Shown here: positions 1-4,898 of the stretch, piece after piece
How positions within the stretch are numbered: the first letter of the stretch is position 1
Layout of the letters: each line of letters opens with the position of its first letter
NCBI GenBank assembly: GCA_020429465.1
Contig: JAGQLH010000086.1
Coordinates: forward strand, 1 to 5,290
Direction of reading: 5' to 3'
DNA: 5,290 nt
From: Candidatus Dojkabacteria bacterium
GTDB taxonomy: Bacteria; Patescibacteriota; Dojkabacteria; B142; WJKM01
The notes under the pieces: generated by a model
What the model saw: the letters and a program-made list of their open reading frames with translations, nothing else
What the model was told of the DNA's origin: nothing
Database searches by the model: none
Position numbers and translations under genes: made by a program

Positions 1-531
1 ATTGTTGAACTTCGCCTACAACCGTATTCCCCTGATATTTTTACTGGTAAAATTCTTTTTAATAATCAACTAATAACTGGTCGAGTTACTGAGGAGTCAA
101 TTGAATTTGATATTCCTTATGAAGCTCTTACAAAATCTTCGTTCATGGATCTGATTGTTTCGGATAGAGCGGGAAATACCTCTTCTTATAAGGTAGACCA
201 GGATGATGTTCTCAAAGAAGCAGATAGTTTAATAGAAGAGCTTGGCATTCCAAAAAATAAAAATAGACTTGATCAAGTTCTTGGTGTTGCACAGCTTGAT
301 TTAGCTTTCAATATCGAGAGTTTGTCGATTAATTCGGTCATTAATCTCTCAATAATTGTATTTTTGATAATCTTGTTATTGGTCGATTTCTCAATTTTAT
401 ATAAACATAATAATATTCATCCACACAGAGTGGGGCACCATCATCTGAAAATTGGAGCATTCATAGTGGTTGCTATGTTTATTCTTGCTGCTTCAGGTGT
501 TGGTTCAGTACTTGATGGGATTCAAATATAA
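1..531 (+). CDS. C-terminal part of a membrane-anchored, probably secreted-domain protein (possible CAP/SCP-family tail), 5' truncated
   Basis: The reading frame is open from base 1 to a TAA at 529-531, giving 176 residues; the true start lies upstream, and the first Met (codon 49) is internal. Residues 1-60 look like a beta-rich extracytoplasmic domain (alternating hydrophobic pattern, short polar turns such as DRAGN). Residues 65-108 are a polar, partly helical linker. Helix 1 spans about 112-134, helix 2 about 150-167, and the loop between them holds six His in 13 residues (136-148). Two helices separated by a His-rich basic loop at the extreme C-terminus resemble the tails I associate with CAP (SCP/PR1-like) domain proteins of candidate-phyla bacteria. 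The CAP domain itself would be upstream and is not visible, so that identity is inference. It is the first visible member of a probable four-gene operon. That the gene is real is well supported; its function is not. Confidence 0.75.
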   Translation: MVELRLQPYSPDIFTGKILFNNQLITGRVTEESIEFDIPYEALTKSSFMDLIVSDRAGNTSSYKVDQDDVLKEADSLIEELGIPKNKNRLDQVLGVAQLDLAFNIESLSINSVINLSIIVFLIILLLVDFSILYKHNNIHPHRVGHHHLKIGAFIVVAMFILAASGVGSVLDGIQI

Positions 532-538
532 TAGTGTT

Positions 539-1363
539 ATGAAATTAGGACGGTATCTTGTAAAAAATATACGGGCAATTATCTTCAGTGGCTTACTCAC
601 CAGTGGACTTGCTATTTTGATCTTTATACGAACGTTTACATTTGTAAGTCATTTTTGGATTGGTGCTTCTATCTTGTACCTTGTTTTTGTGATCGAAGTA
701 CTAGTTGTCCAATTTTGGGCCCAACGAAAACTGATGCAGCTCAATATTCCTGTTGTTGATAGGTATAGTTTAATTACACAGATAATTATGCATGGCGCAT
801 TGCCATCGCTTAGCTACTGGGGAATTATTGGATTCATTGCGTTTGATCCTAATCCTGGCATATGGATTTGGTTTTTGATAGGTATATTTCTTCTATTTAC
901 TACGCTATTTACGAATATGCGTGCATACTATGAAGATAAATTTAAACTTGAACAAAGAACTCACTATATATATGATTTACTCAAATTAGTAATATTTGGA
1001 TTATTATCATTTGATGTCATTGGATTTGGACTGCGTTTAGAGCTTAACCCACTGATAATCTCTTTCTTTATAATGCTAATTGCTACCTTCTTATTATTAT
1101 TGACATTACGAAGATACCATAACTTATTCGATCACTCTATTTTCTATGTGATTGTGAATACTGTAATGCTTGGAGGAGCAACATTCGTGTTGTTATTATT
1201 TGAAGTATTCTCACTGTTCGAAGTATCACTTGTTGTATTTCTTCTTTATTATATTTCAGCAGGAGTTCTTCATCATAAACTAATGAGAGATCTGACAGTT
1301 GAGTTAGTGTTTGAATACCTTATGGTTGCAGCTCTTGCAATTGGAATGTTTTGGGCAGTGTAA
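539..1363 (+). CDS. Unrecognised polytopic membrane protein, about nine transmembrane helices
   Basis: This is a 274-residue, very hydrophobic protein with approximate membrane segments at 11-30, 38-60, 77-102, 107-125, 145-166, 170-190, 200-220, 224-246 and 254-273. I chose the ATG at 539 (MKLGRYLVKN): it gives a short basic N-terminus before the first helix and begins 7 bases after the upstream stop. Earlier in-frame ATGs at 470 and 515 would overlap the upstream gene and only re-read its membrane-coding DNA. No good Shine-Dalgarno precedes any of the three. Polar landmarks sit in the loops: R-A-Y-Y-E-D at about 128-133, RRYHNLFDHS at 191-200 and LHHKLMRDL at 244-252, so His and Arg cluster at helix ends. 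I recognise no transporter or enzyme signature. It may be a lineage-specific integral membrane protein working with its operon neighbours. The coding call is confident; the function is unknown. Confidence 0.85.
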   Translation: MKLGRYLVKNIRAIIFSGLLTSGLAILIFIRTFTFVSHFWIGASILYLVFVIEVLVVQFWAQRKLMQLNIPVVDRYSLITQIIMHGALPSLSYWGIIGFIAFDPNPGIWIWFLIGIFLLFTTLFTNMRAYYEDKFKLEQRTHYIYDLLKLVIFGLLSFDVIGFGLRLELNPLIISFFIMLIATFLLLLTLRRYHNLFDHSIFYVIVNTVMLGGATFVLLLFEVFSLFEVSLVVFLLYYISAGVLHHKLMRDLTVELVFEYLMVAALAIGMFWAV

Positions 1364-1380
1364 TTAATAGTTGAACCTAC

Positions 1381-1869
1381 ATGACCACACCTACCCATAT
1401 AATTACAGGATTAGTAATAGGAAAAGCCCTCTATGAGATATCTGTAGATCCGGTAGGGATAACCCTTACTACAGCGATGCTTATCGGAGTACTTGCAAGT
1501 AATCTTCCAGATATAAATATGCTATGGCATAGACAGATTGCAACACATCATAAGGATTTGACACATTATCCAAGTATGGTCTTAGTCTTTATTCTTGCAA
1601 TTTATATATCCATCTTTCTTTTTAAGTGGCCACTTATTGTTGCGCATATAATTGCAGTTGGACTTGGTATCCATATTTTTCTTGATCTTTTTGGTAGTAC
1701 TATTGGGGTTCATCTCCTCTGGCCAATTTCTAACAAAGAATTTTCATTTACTAAACTCGATAAAGAAACCAAAATTGATAGTTTATGGAAGCGGATCATG
1801 ATAGGTAAAAATGTTTACCCACTTGAAGCAGTTATCTGGGTTGGGTGTTTAGTATACCTATTGGCTTAG
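1381..1869 (+). CDS. YdjM/DUF457-like membrane-bound metal-dependent hydrolase
   Basis: The 162-residue protein shows the landmarks of the YdjM (DUF457, LexA-regulated membrane-bound metal-dependent hydrolase) family. The N-terminus MTTPTHIITG carries His6. An N-L-P-D-I-N segment follows with Asp44 and His50, then H-H-K-D-L-T-H (His56, His57, Asp59, His62), and G-I-H-I-F-L-D-L-F-G-S with His98 and Asp102. The conserved L-L-W-P-I sits at 112-116. These His/Asp residues probably bind metal near the membrane face. Hydrophobic stretches at about 27-42, 64-81, 84-104 and 147-161 fit three or four helices. Substrate is not established for most of the family; some related proteins act on lipids or phosphate esters, so substrate is left open. 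It starts 17 bases after the previous stop and ends 4 bases before the next gene, so it is probably cotranscribed with both. Confidence 0.82.
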   Translation: MTTPTHIITGLVIGKALYEISVDPVGITLTTAMLIGVLASNLPDINMLWHRQIATHHKDLTHYPSMVLVFILAIYISIFLFKWPLIVAHIIAVGLGIHIFLDLFGSTIGVHLLWPISNKEFSFTKLDKETKIDSLWKRIMIGKNVYPLEAVIWVGCLVYLLA

Positions 1870-1873
1870 CAAA

Positions 1874-2476
1874 ATGAATGTTGATTTACAAAAAATTACT
1901 GATAATCCAATAGATTATACAGTTACTATCCCACTAAAAGGAGAATATAAGCTTATTTGGAGACCGCTAGAGCACAACGATATAAAGAAGCTTACTAAAT
2001 TTCTTTCAAGGCTTTCGGATGAGACAAGGAATATGTATATTCTCGATAGCTATGATGAGCAAATGGCAAAAGAACTTTGTGATGCAATCGCTAAATATGA
2101 CAAATTACGCTTTGTTGTTGAAGAAAGTGAAAATAGGGATATCATTGGTTTATTTGATTTTAGTTTCGATATTCCCTCTTCGGATAGAGCACGGTTTAGT
2201 AAATACAAATTTTCAATAGATCTAGAAAAAGATTGTAGGGTTGGCTTTTGTGTTTCAGATGAATTTCAAGGAATGGGAATTGGGCAGGCTTCATTTTCGT
2301 GTATAACGTCAATAGCGGAGAAGTTAGGCAAACAAAGATTGATATTATTAGGTGGTGTCTTTAAGGAAAATACAAAATCTACTGGGTTCTATACGAAACT
2401 TGGTTTCAAAAAGATTGGTACCTTTCTAAGTCCTGATGAAAGAATGAGCTACGATATGATATACACGATTGGGTAA
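1874..2476 (+). CDS. GNAT-family N-acetyltransferase
   Basis: This 200-residue protein has the layout of a GCN5-related acetyltransferase, which moves an acetyl group from acetyl-CoA to an amine. Strand and helix signals run from W-R-P-L-E-H-N-D-I (29-37, typical first strand and helix of the RimJ-like branch) through V-V-E-E (81-84) and I-I-G-L-F-D-F (90-96). Motif A is at about 123-137: V-G-F-C-V-S-D-E-F then Q-G-M-G-I-G (132-137), the pyrophosphate-binding loop for acetyl-CoA. Asn166 and the F-Y-T-K-L-G-F segment (172-178) match the closing alpha4/beta motif, whose Tyr is often the general acid. About 25 residues precede the first domain strand. The substrate cannot be told from sequence; RimJ/RimL-like protein N-terminal or small-molecule acetylation are both possible. 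The gene starts 4 bases after the hydrolase stop, so it is likely translationally linked and is the last gene of the operon. Confidence 0.85.
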   Translation: MNVDLQKITDNPIDYTVTIPLKGEYKLIWRPLEHNDIKKLTKFLSRLSDETRNMYILDSYDEQMAKELCDAIAKYDKLRFVVEESENRDIIGLFDFSFDIPSSDRARFSKYKFSIDLEKDCRVGFCVSDEFQGMGIGQASFSCITSIAEKLGKQRLILLGGVFKENTKSTGFYTKLGFKKIGTFLSPDERMSYDMIYTIG

Positions 2477-2481
2477 GAAGT

Positions 2482-2510
2482 TTGTGATATGTAATATAAT
2501 AAGGTATAAT
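2482..2510 (+). promoter_or_regulatory. Sigma70-type promoter for the 72-residue orphan gene
   Basis: The -35 box TTGTGA (2482-2487, 4 of 6 consensus) and a perfect -10 TATAAT (2505-2510) are separated by 17 bases, the optimal distance. Transcription should begin near 2517, leaving a leader of about 20 bases before the ATG at 2537. It lies just after the acetyltransferase stop, marking the change from operon to single genes. Confidence 0.7.
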
Positions 2511-2536
2511 TTACTATAAGTTTTTATTTAACACTT

Positions 2537-2755
2537 ATGGAAGTTCTACAAACACCAGAAACTTGTATGTATGGTGCGTTTGCTGTGAAAACGAAGGATG
2601 GTTATGTATATGATTTTGAGCATCCTGGTATTGATGGAAAATTTAGAAGTGTAATGGTAAGTCCTCCAGGTTTAATGGGATCTTTTGCATCTCTTGAAAG
2701 ACCAATGACAGGACAAGAGGTAGAAAATTTCTTTACTGAGAAAGAGCTAGTTTAA
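2537..2755 (+). CDS. Small orphan protein, 72 residues, unknown function
   Basis: I do not recognise this protein. It is soluble-looking: no membrane segment, no signal peptide, a single Cys (Cys10), and a mixed pattern with an apparent beta hairpin at about 12-28 (G-A-F-A-V-K-T-K-D-G-Y-V-Y-D-F). A Gly/Pro-rich middle follows (H-P-G-I-D-G at 29-34, S-P-P-G-L-M-G at 42-48). A short acidic C-terminal helix covers about 58-70 (T-G-Q-E-V-E-N-F-F-T-E-K-E). Despite its size the case for a real gene is good: a near-consensus promoter sits 26 bases upstream of its ATG, that ATG is the first after the predicted transcription start, and an intrinsic terminator follows 21 bases after its stop. It therefore forms its own transcription unit. 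Sequence gives no basis for a toxin, regulator or chaperone assignment. Confidence 0.75.
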   Translation: MEVLQTPETCMYGAFAVKTKDGYVYDFEHPGIDGKFRSVMVSPPGLMGSFASLERPMTGQEVENFFTEKELV

Positions 2756-2776
2756 ATAGTATAGTTATTTAAGTCT

Positions 2777-2806
2777 AAAGCCTGCTGAAAATCAGTAGGC
2801 TTTTTT
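2777..2806 (+). terminator. Intrinsic terminator after the orphan gene
   Basis: A 12-base-pair hairpin pairs 2777-2788 with 2792-2803 across an AAA loop. It has one G-T wobble (2784/2796) and a GCCT/AGGC core, and runs directly into six T (2801-2806). This is a textbook Rho-independent terminator 21 bases after the stop at 2755. Confidence 0.88.
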
Positions 2807-2840
2807 ATTATTTACCTATCCATCTTGAATTTGAAATCAG

Positions 2841-2846
2841 TATAAT
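2841..2846 (+). promoter_or_regulatory. -10 box upstream of the GyrI-like gene
   Basis: A perfect TATAAT lies 25 bases before the ATG at 2872, predicting a leader of about 19 bases. No convincing -35 lies at 16-18 bases: the TTGAAT and TTGAAA matches at 2825 and 2831 are too close. The placement right after a terminator makes a promoter here necessary for the next gene. Confidence 0.5.
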
Positions 2847-2871
2847 TTATTTCTATAAAAAGCAATTAACC

Positions 2872-3360
2872 ATGAACCCCAGAACAACAACAATTGAAGA
2901 GAAAATTCTCGTAGGTATGCATGTTCGTATGTCAGTAGCGGATGCTAAACTGCATGAGCTATGGCCAAAGTTTATGCCACGCAGAAATGAAGCGAAAAAT
3001 AGAATTGAAAAGAGTAATTTTTACTCGGTACAAATCCATGATGGACTTTTTAACCCCCAGGCGTATACCCCAAAAACAGAATTTGAACGGTGGGCGGCTG
3101 TAGCAGTCGCAGATAAGTCATCACTTCCCGAGGGGATGGAGTTCCTGATTATTCCTGCTGGGAAATATGCAATCTTTGAATATAAGGGTCTTCCTCAAAA
3201 CTTTGCTCCATTTTGGGAAAAGATTTATTTAGAATGGTTACCTACTTCTGACTATCTTTTAGATGAACGACCATATTTTGAGCTTTTAGAGGATGGATAT
3301 AATCCAAACGATCCTGAAGCAGAAGAAGAAATTTGGGTACCTATCACTGCAAAGTCTTAA
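2872..3360 (+). CDS. Stand-alone GyrI-like / AraC-type effector-binding domain protein
   Basis: The 162-residue protein resembles the GyrI-like small-molecule-binding domain (bacterial transcription activator effector-binding; SOUL-like fold). Its first half includes the predicted helix at about 22-33 and a ligand-pocket strand at 50-56. The second half carries the most telling features: I-I-P-A-G-K-Y-A-I-F-E-Y-K-G (93-106), a helix beginning F-A-P-F-W-E-K-I-Y-L-E-W-L (111-123), then R-P-Y-F-E-L-L-E-D-G-Y (133-143) and a closing E-I-W-V-P-I strand (153-158). Glu139 sits where the family usually has its pocket Glu; this position is an estimate. There is no DNA-binding helix-turn-helix, so it is not a full AraC/MerR regulator. 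Single-domain members can bind hydrophobic ligands, inhibit gyrase (as E. coli SbmC/GyrI does) or hydrolyse cyclopropanes; none of these is shown here. It begins after a terminator with its own -10 box. Confidence 0.78.
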   Translation: MNPRTTTIEEKILVGMHVRMSVADAKLHELWPKFMPRRNEAKNRIEKSNFYSVQIHDGLFNPQAYTPKTEFERWAAVAVADKSSLPEGMEFLIIPAGKYAIFEYKGLPQNFAPFWEKIYLEWLPTSDYLLDERPYFELLEDGYNPNDPEAEEEIWVPITAKS

Positions 3361-3375
3361 TTTCCACGGTATAAT
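3347..3375 (+). promoter_or_regulatory. Probable promoter of the cyclic phosphodiesterase gene
   Basis: A perfect -10 TATAAT lies at 3370-3375, with a weak -35 CTGCAA at 3347-3352 (3 of 6) at 17-base spacing, inside the end of the upstream coding region. The predicted start near 3382 leaves a leader of about 31 bases. No terminator separates the two genes, so read-through is also possible. Confidence 0.5.
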
Positions 3376-3412
3376 ACAAGTAAGTAGTTTATTACATTAA
3401 AATATAAAGGTT

Positions 3413-3994
3413 ATGCGCCTATTTGTAGCGATTTATCCAGATGATCAAACAAAAGCGTACATTCGCGATTGTAAGCAATTCTTAGCAAAAAATAAGAGGA
3501 ATTTCCGGTTCACACCCATGGATCAGGTTCATATCACCATAAAATTTTTAGGTGCAGATGTAAATGTCGATACCTTTGAGGAGTATTCCAAAGATTTCCA
3601 AAATAGAGTTGCAGGGTATAAAACATTTGAATACCAAATAAAACAACCACGTCTAGGGTTTAAGGCTCAAACAAAACCTCATATACTTCACCTTCCTGTT
3701 CAACCTAATGAGAGTCTCGATGAGTTAACTGATCTAGCAACGGAATCAGCTAAACTATTCAGTGCTGCTCAAATAGTAAGAACGCGTGAACGAAAGAAAC
3801 TCATTCATCATATTACTATGGCACGTGTGAAATCTGGTTTAAGTAAGGCATTTACCCGAGATTTTAAGGAAAAGCTACTGAATCTTCCTCATCCTGAATT
3901 TGCTTCTCGTGCAGAAGGAATATCACTTATTGAGAGTACGTTATCACCAACAGGACCTACATACCGGGAATTAATTAAGGTACCATTTGTCTAG
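3413..3994 (+). CDS. thpR: RNA 2',3'-cyclic phosphodiesterase (2H family, ThpR/LigT)
   Basis: At 193 residues this matches the usual length of the ThpR/LigT family, which opens 2',3'-cyclic phosphate RNA ends to give 2'-phosphates and, in some members, joins tRNA half-molecules. The family N-terminus R-L-F-V-A-I (2-7) is intact. Both catalytic tetrapeptide motifs are present: H-I-T-I (His40, Thr42) in V-H-I-T-I-K-F-L-G, and H-I-T-M (His133, Thr135) in H-H-I-T-M-A-R. The closing strand S-L-I-E-S-T-L-S-P-T-G-P-T-Y (171-184) is the typical C-terminal signature. The enzyme should be active and cytoplasmic. An A-A-A-G-G stretch ends just 2 bases before the ATG, too close for a normal Shine-Dalgarno. 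Its stop codon lies inside the inverted repeat that precedes the next gene. The symbol follows the family and not a proven orthologue. Confidence 0.92.
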   Translation: MRLFVAIYPDDQTKAYIRDCKQFLAKNKRNFRFTPMDQVHITIKFLGADVNVDTFEEYSKDFQNRVAGYKTFEYQIKQPRLGFKAQTKPHILHLPVQPNESLDELTDLATESAKLFSAAQIVRTRERKKLIHHITMARVKSGLSKAFTRDFKEKLLNLPHPEFASRAEGISLIESTLSPTGPTYRELIKVPFV

Positions 3995-4003
3995 GTAGAC
4001 AAA
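3986..4003. promoter_or_regulatory. Perfect 8+8 inverted repeat, candidate operator
   Basis: TTTGTCTA (3986-3993) and TAGACAAA (3996-4003) are exact reverse complements around a GG centre. The repeat contains the TAG stop of the cyclic phosphodiesterase gene (3992-3994) and completely covers the -35 box of the next promoter (3996-4001), the position expected for a dimeric repressor site. No T-run follows, so it is not a standard terminator. A chance origin cannot be excluded. Confidence 0.4.
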
Positions 4004-4025
4004 ATTAACTATAGGGTGCTATACT
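3996..4025 (+). promoter_or_regulatory. Extended -10 promoter of the sortase-like gene
   Basis: The -35 TAGACA (3996-4001, 5 of 6) and -10 TATACT (4020-4025, 5 of 6) are 18 bases apart. A TG at 4017-4018 one base before the -10 makes an extended -10. Transcription should start near 4032, giving a leader of about 23 bases before the ATG at 4055. Confidence 0.65.
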
Positions 4026-4054
4026 GAGGTAGTAAATTTTAATATTTAACTACT

Positions 4055-4756
4055 ATGTGGGAAAAATTAGGTATTGTACTCATGGTACTACTTGTAGTGG
4101 CACTCATTGGAGTGTTTGCTTTGTATATGTATCTTTTTAGTCCACAAAATACAACATTTACAATTGATGATTTAGCTCGAGAAGGAGCCGTGCTCGGGGT
4201 TTCTCAGCAAGATGTTAACCTTGAAATACCAGAGGATATTACATATATTTCGGATGATTTGCTCGATGATGAAACTGAAGAACGAGTAGCAAATTCTTCA
4301 AATCCTCGAAGTGATTATGGGCTTACAATTAGTAGATTTGGAATTGAAAATGTGGTGAGTCATACAAACGATATAGAAGAATTAAAAGAATTTGGTTGGC
4401 TAGTTTTGCCATGGACATACAGAAATCAAGATTCATGGTTTAGGTGGCCATGGGCAGAGAGAGCTCCAAAGACAGAAGCTATCGTAGTTTGTTATAGAAG
4501 ATTTTTTGGACCAACTCATCACGCAAGTTGCTATAACTTAGATAAATTAGAAGTAGGAGATAGAATCCAGTTTGACGAAGGAGTGTATGAGGTTGCCAAC
4601 ATAGTTGTTCGACAACGAGGACAGGAAACACTATTTGATGTTGGGGGAGACGTTGAACGGTTGAAAATAATTACTAATAGCGGCCCAAATAAGGAAACTG
4701 ACCTCAATTCGCACTATCTTGTCATAGTTGCAAATAAGATGGTTGAATCTGCGTAA
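4055..4756 (+). CDS. Membrane-anchored sortase-fold protein lacking the catalytic triad (putative pseudosortase)
   Basis: The 233-residue protein has a short N-terminus, one membrane helix (about 5-27), an acidic linker (about 50-85) and a probable sortase beta-barrel (about 88-229). This is a type II anchor with the domain outside. Sortase landmarks in order: G-L-T-I-S-R-F-G-I (89-97, first strand); an E-F-G-W-L-V-L-P-W segment (112-120); A-I-V-V-C-Y-R-R-F (142-150), where sortases have V-I-x-G-H-R; Y-N-L-D-K-L-E-V-G-D-R-I (160-171), the very typical L-x-x-L-x-x-G-D stretch; Y-E-V (178-180); L-K-I-I-T-N (203-208), where sortases have L-T-L-x-T-C; and Y-L-V-I-V-A-N (221-227), where the conserved Arg begins R-L-x-V. 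The expected His, Cys and Arg positions thus read Tyr147, Asn208 and Tyr221. The fold call is by eye; an active transpeptidase is unlikely. Role unknown: possibly scaffold, binding or regulatory. Confidence 0.65.
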   Translation: MWEKLGIVLMVLLVVALIGVFALYMYLFSPQNTTFTIDDLAREGAVLGVSQQDVNLEIPEDITYISDDLLDDETEERVANSSNPRSDYGLTISRFGIENVVSHTNDIEELKEFGWLVLPWTYRNQDSWFRWPWAERAPKTEAIVVCYRRFFGPTHHASCYNLDKLEVGDRIQFDEGVYEVANIVVRQRGQETLFDVGGDVERLKIITNSGPNKETDLNSHYLVIVANKMVESA

Positions 4757-4780
4757 TTGAAGTTTCTCTCATTGTAAAAT

Positions 4781-4821
4781 AAAAATGGACCATTTTCGTT
4801 TGAGAAAATGGTCCATTTTTT
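4781..4821 (+). terminator. Strong intrinsic terminator between the sortase-like gene and secA
   Basis: A perfect 17-base-pair hairpin pairs 4781-4797 with 4804-4820 around a six-base loop (GTTTGA) and ends in six T (4816-4821). On the opposite strand the A-rich left arm gives a T-run too, so it could act in both directions, although no minus-strand gene is seen. Each arm is itself nearly palindromic (AAAATGG, one base, CCATTTT). Confidence 0.88.
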
Positions 4822-4835
4822 GTGTCTGTTTTCGA

Positions 4836-4865
4836 TTCAGAAAATGAATGTAGGTATGTTATTAT
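4836..4865 (+). promoter_or_regulatory. Probable extended -10 promoter of secA
   Basis: The -10 TATTAT (4860-4865, 5 of 6) is preceded by TG at 4857-4858 at the extended -10 distance. A modest -35 TTCAGA (4836-4841, 4 of 6) lies at 18-base spacing. The predicted start near 4872 leaves about 27 bases before the ATG at 4899. The terminator just upstream makes a separate promoter necessary. Confidence 0.55.
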
Positions 4866-4898
4866 AGAACCTGAATTACTCATTATCATTCAAATTCA

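Noticed and set aside
470..538. Longer N-terminus for the nine-helix protein, starting at the ATG at 470 or 515
   Set aside because: The extension only re-reads the upstream gene's membrane-helix DNA in another frame. The ATG at 539 follows the upstream stop by 7 bases and gives a sensible basic N-terminus.
159..2190. Exact 12-base direct repeat TTCGGATAGAGC at 159-170 and 2179-2190
   Set aside because: Both copies are inside coding regions, read Ser-Asp-Arg-Ala in each case, and lack shared flanks or inverted ends; most likely coincidence, not a mobile-element footprint.
2019..2219. 66-residue open frame inside the acetyltransferase gene
   Set aside because: Lies wholly within a well-supported GNAT gene in another frame; it has no motifs and no start signal.
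2825..2836. TTGAAT / TTGAAA as a -35 for the GyrI-like gene
   Set aside because: They end 10 and 4 bases before the -10 box, far too close for sigma70 recognition.
3406..3410. AAAGG as a Shine-Dalgarno for the cyclic phosphodiesterase gene
   Set aside because: Only 2 bases separate it from the ATG, too short for normal anti-SD pairing.
3986..4003. Inverted repeat as a terminator of the cyclic phosphodiesterase gene
   Set aside because: A hairpin here would have a low-stability AT-rich stem with a loop of 2-4 bases and is followed by A-rich, not T-rich, sequence.
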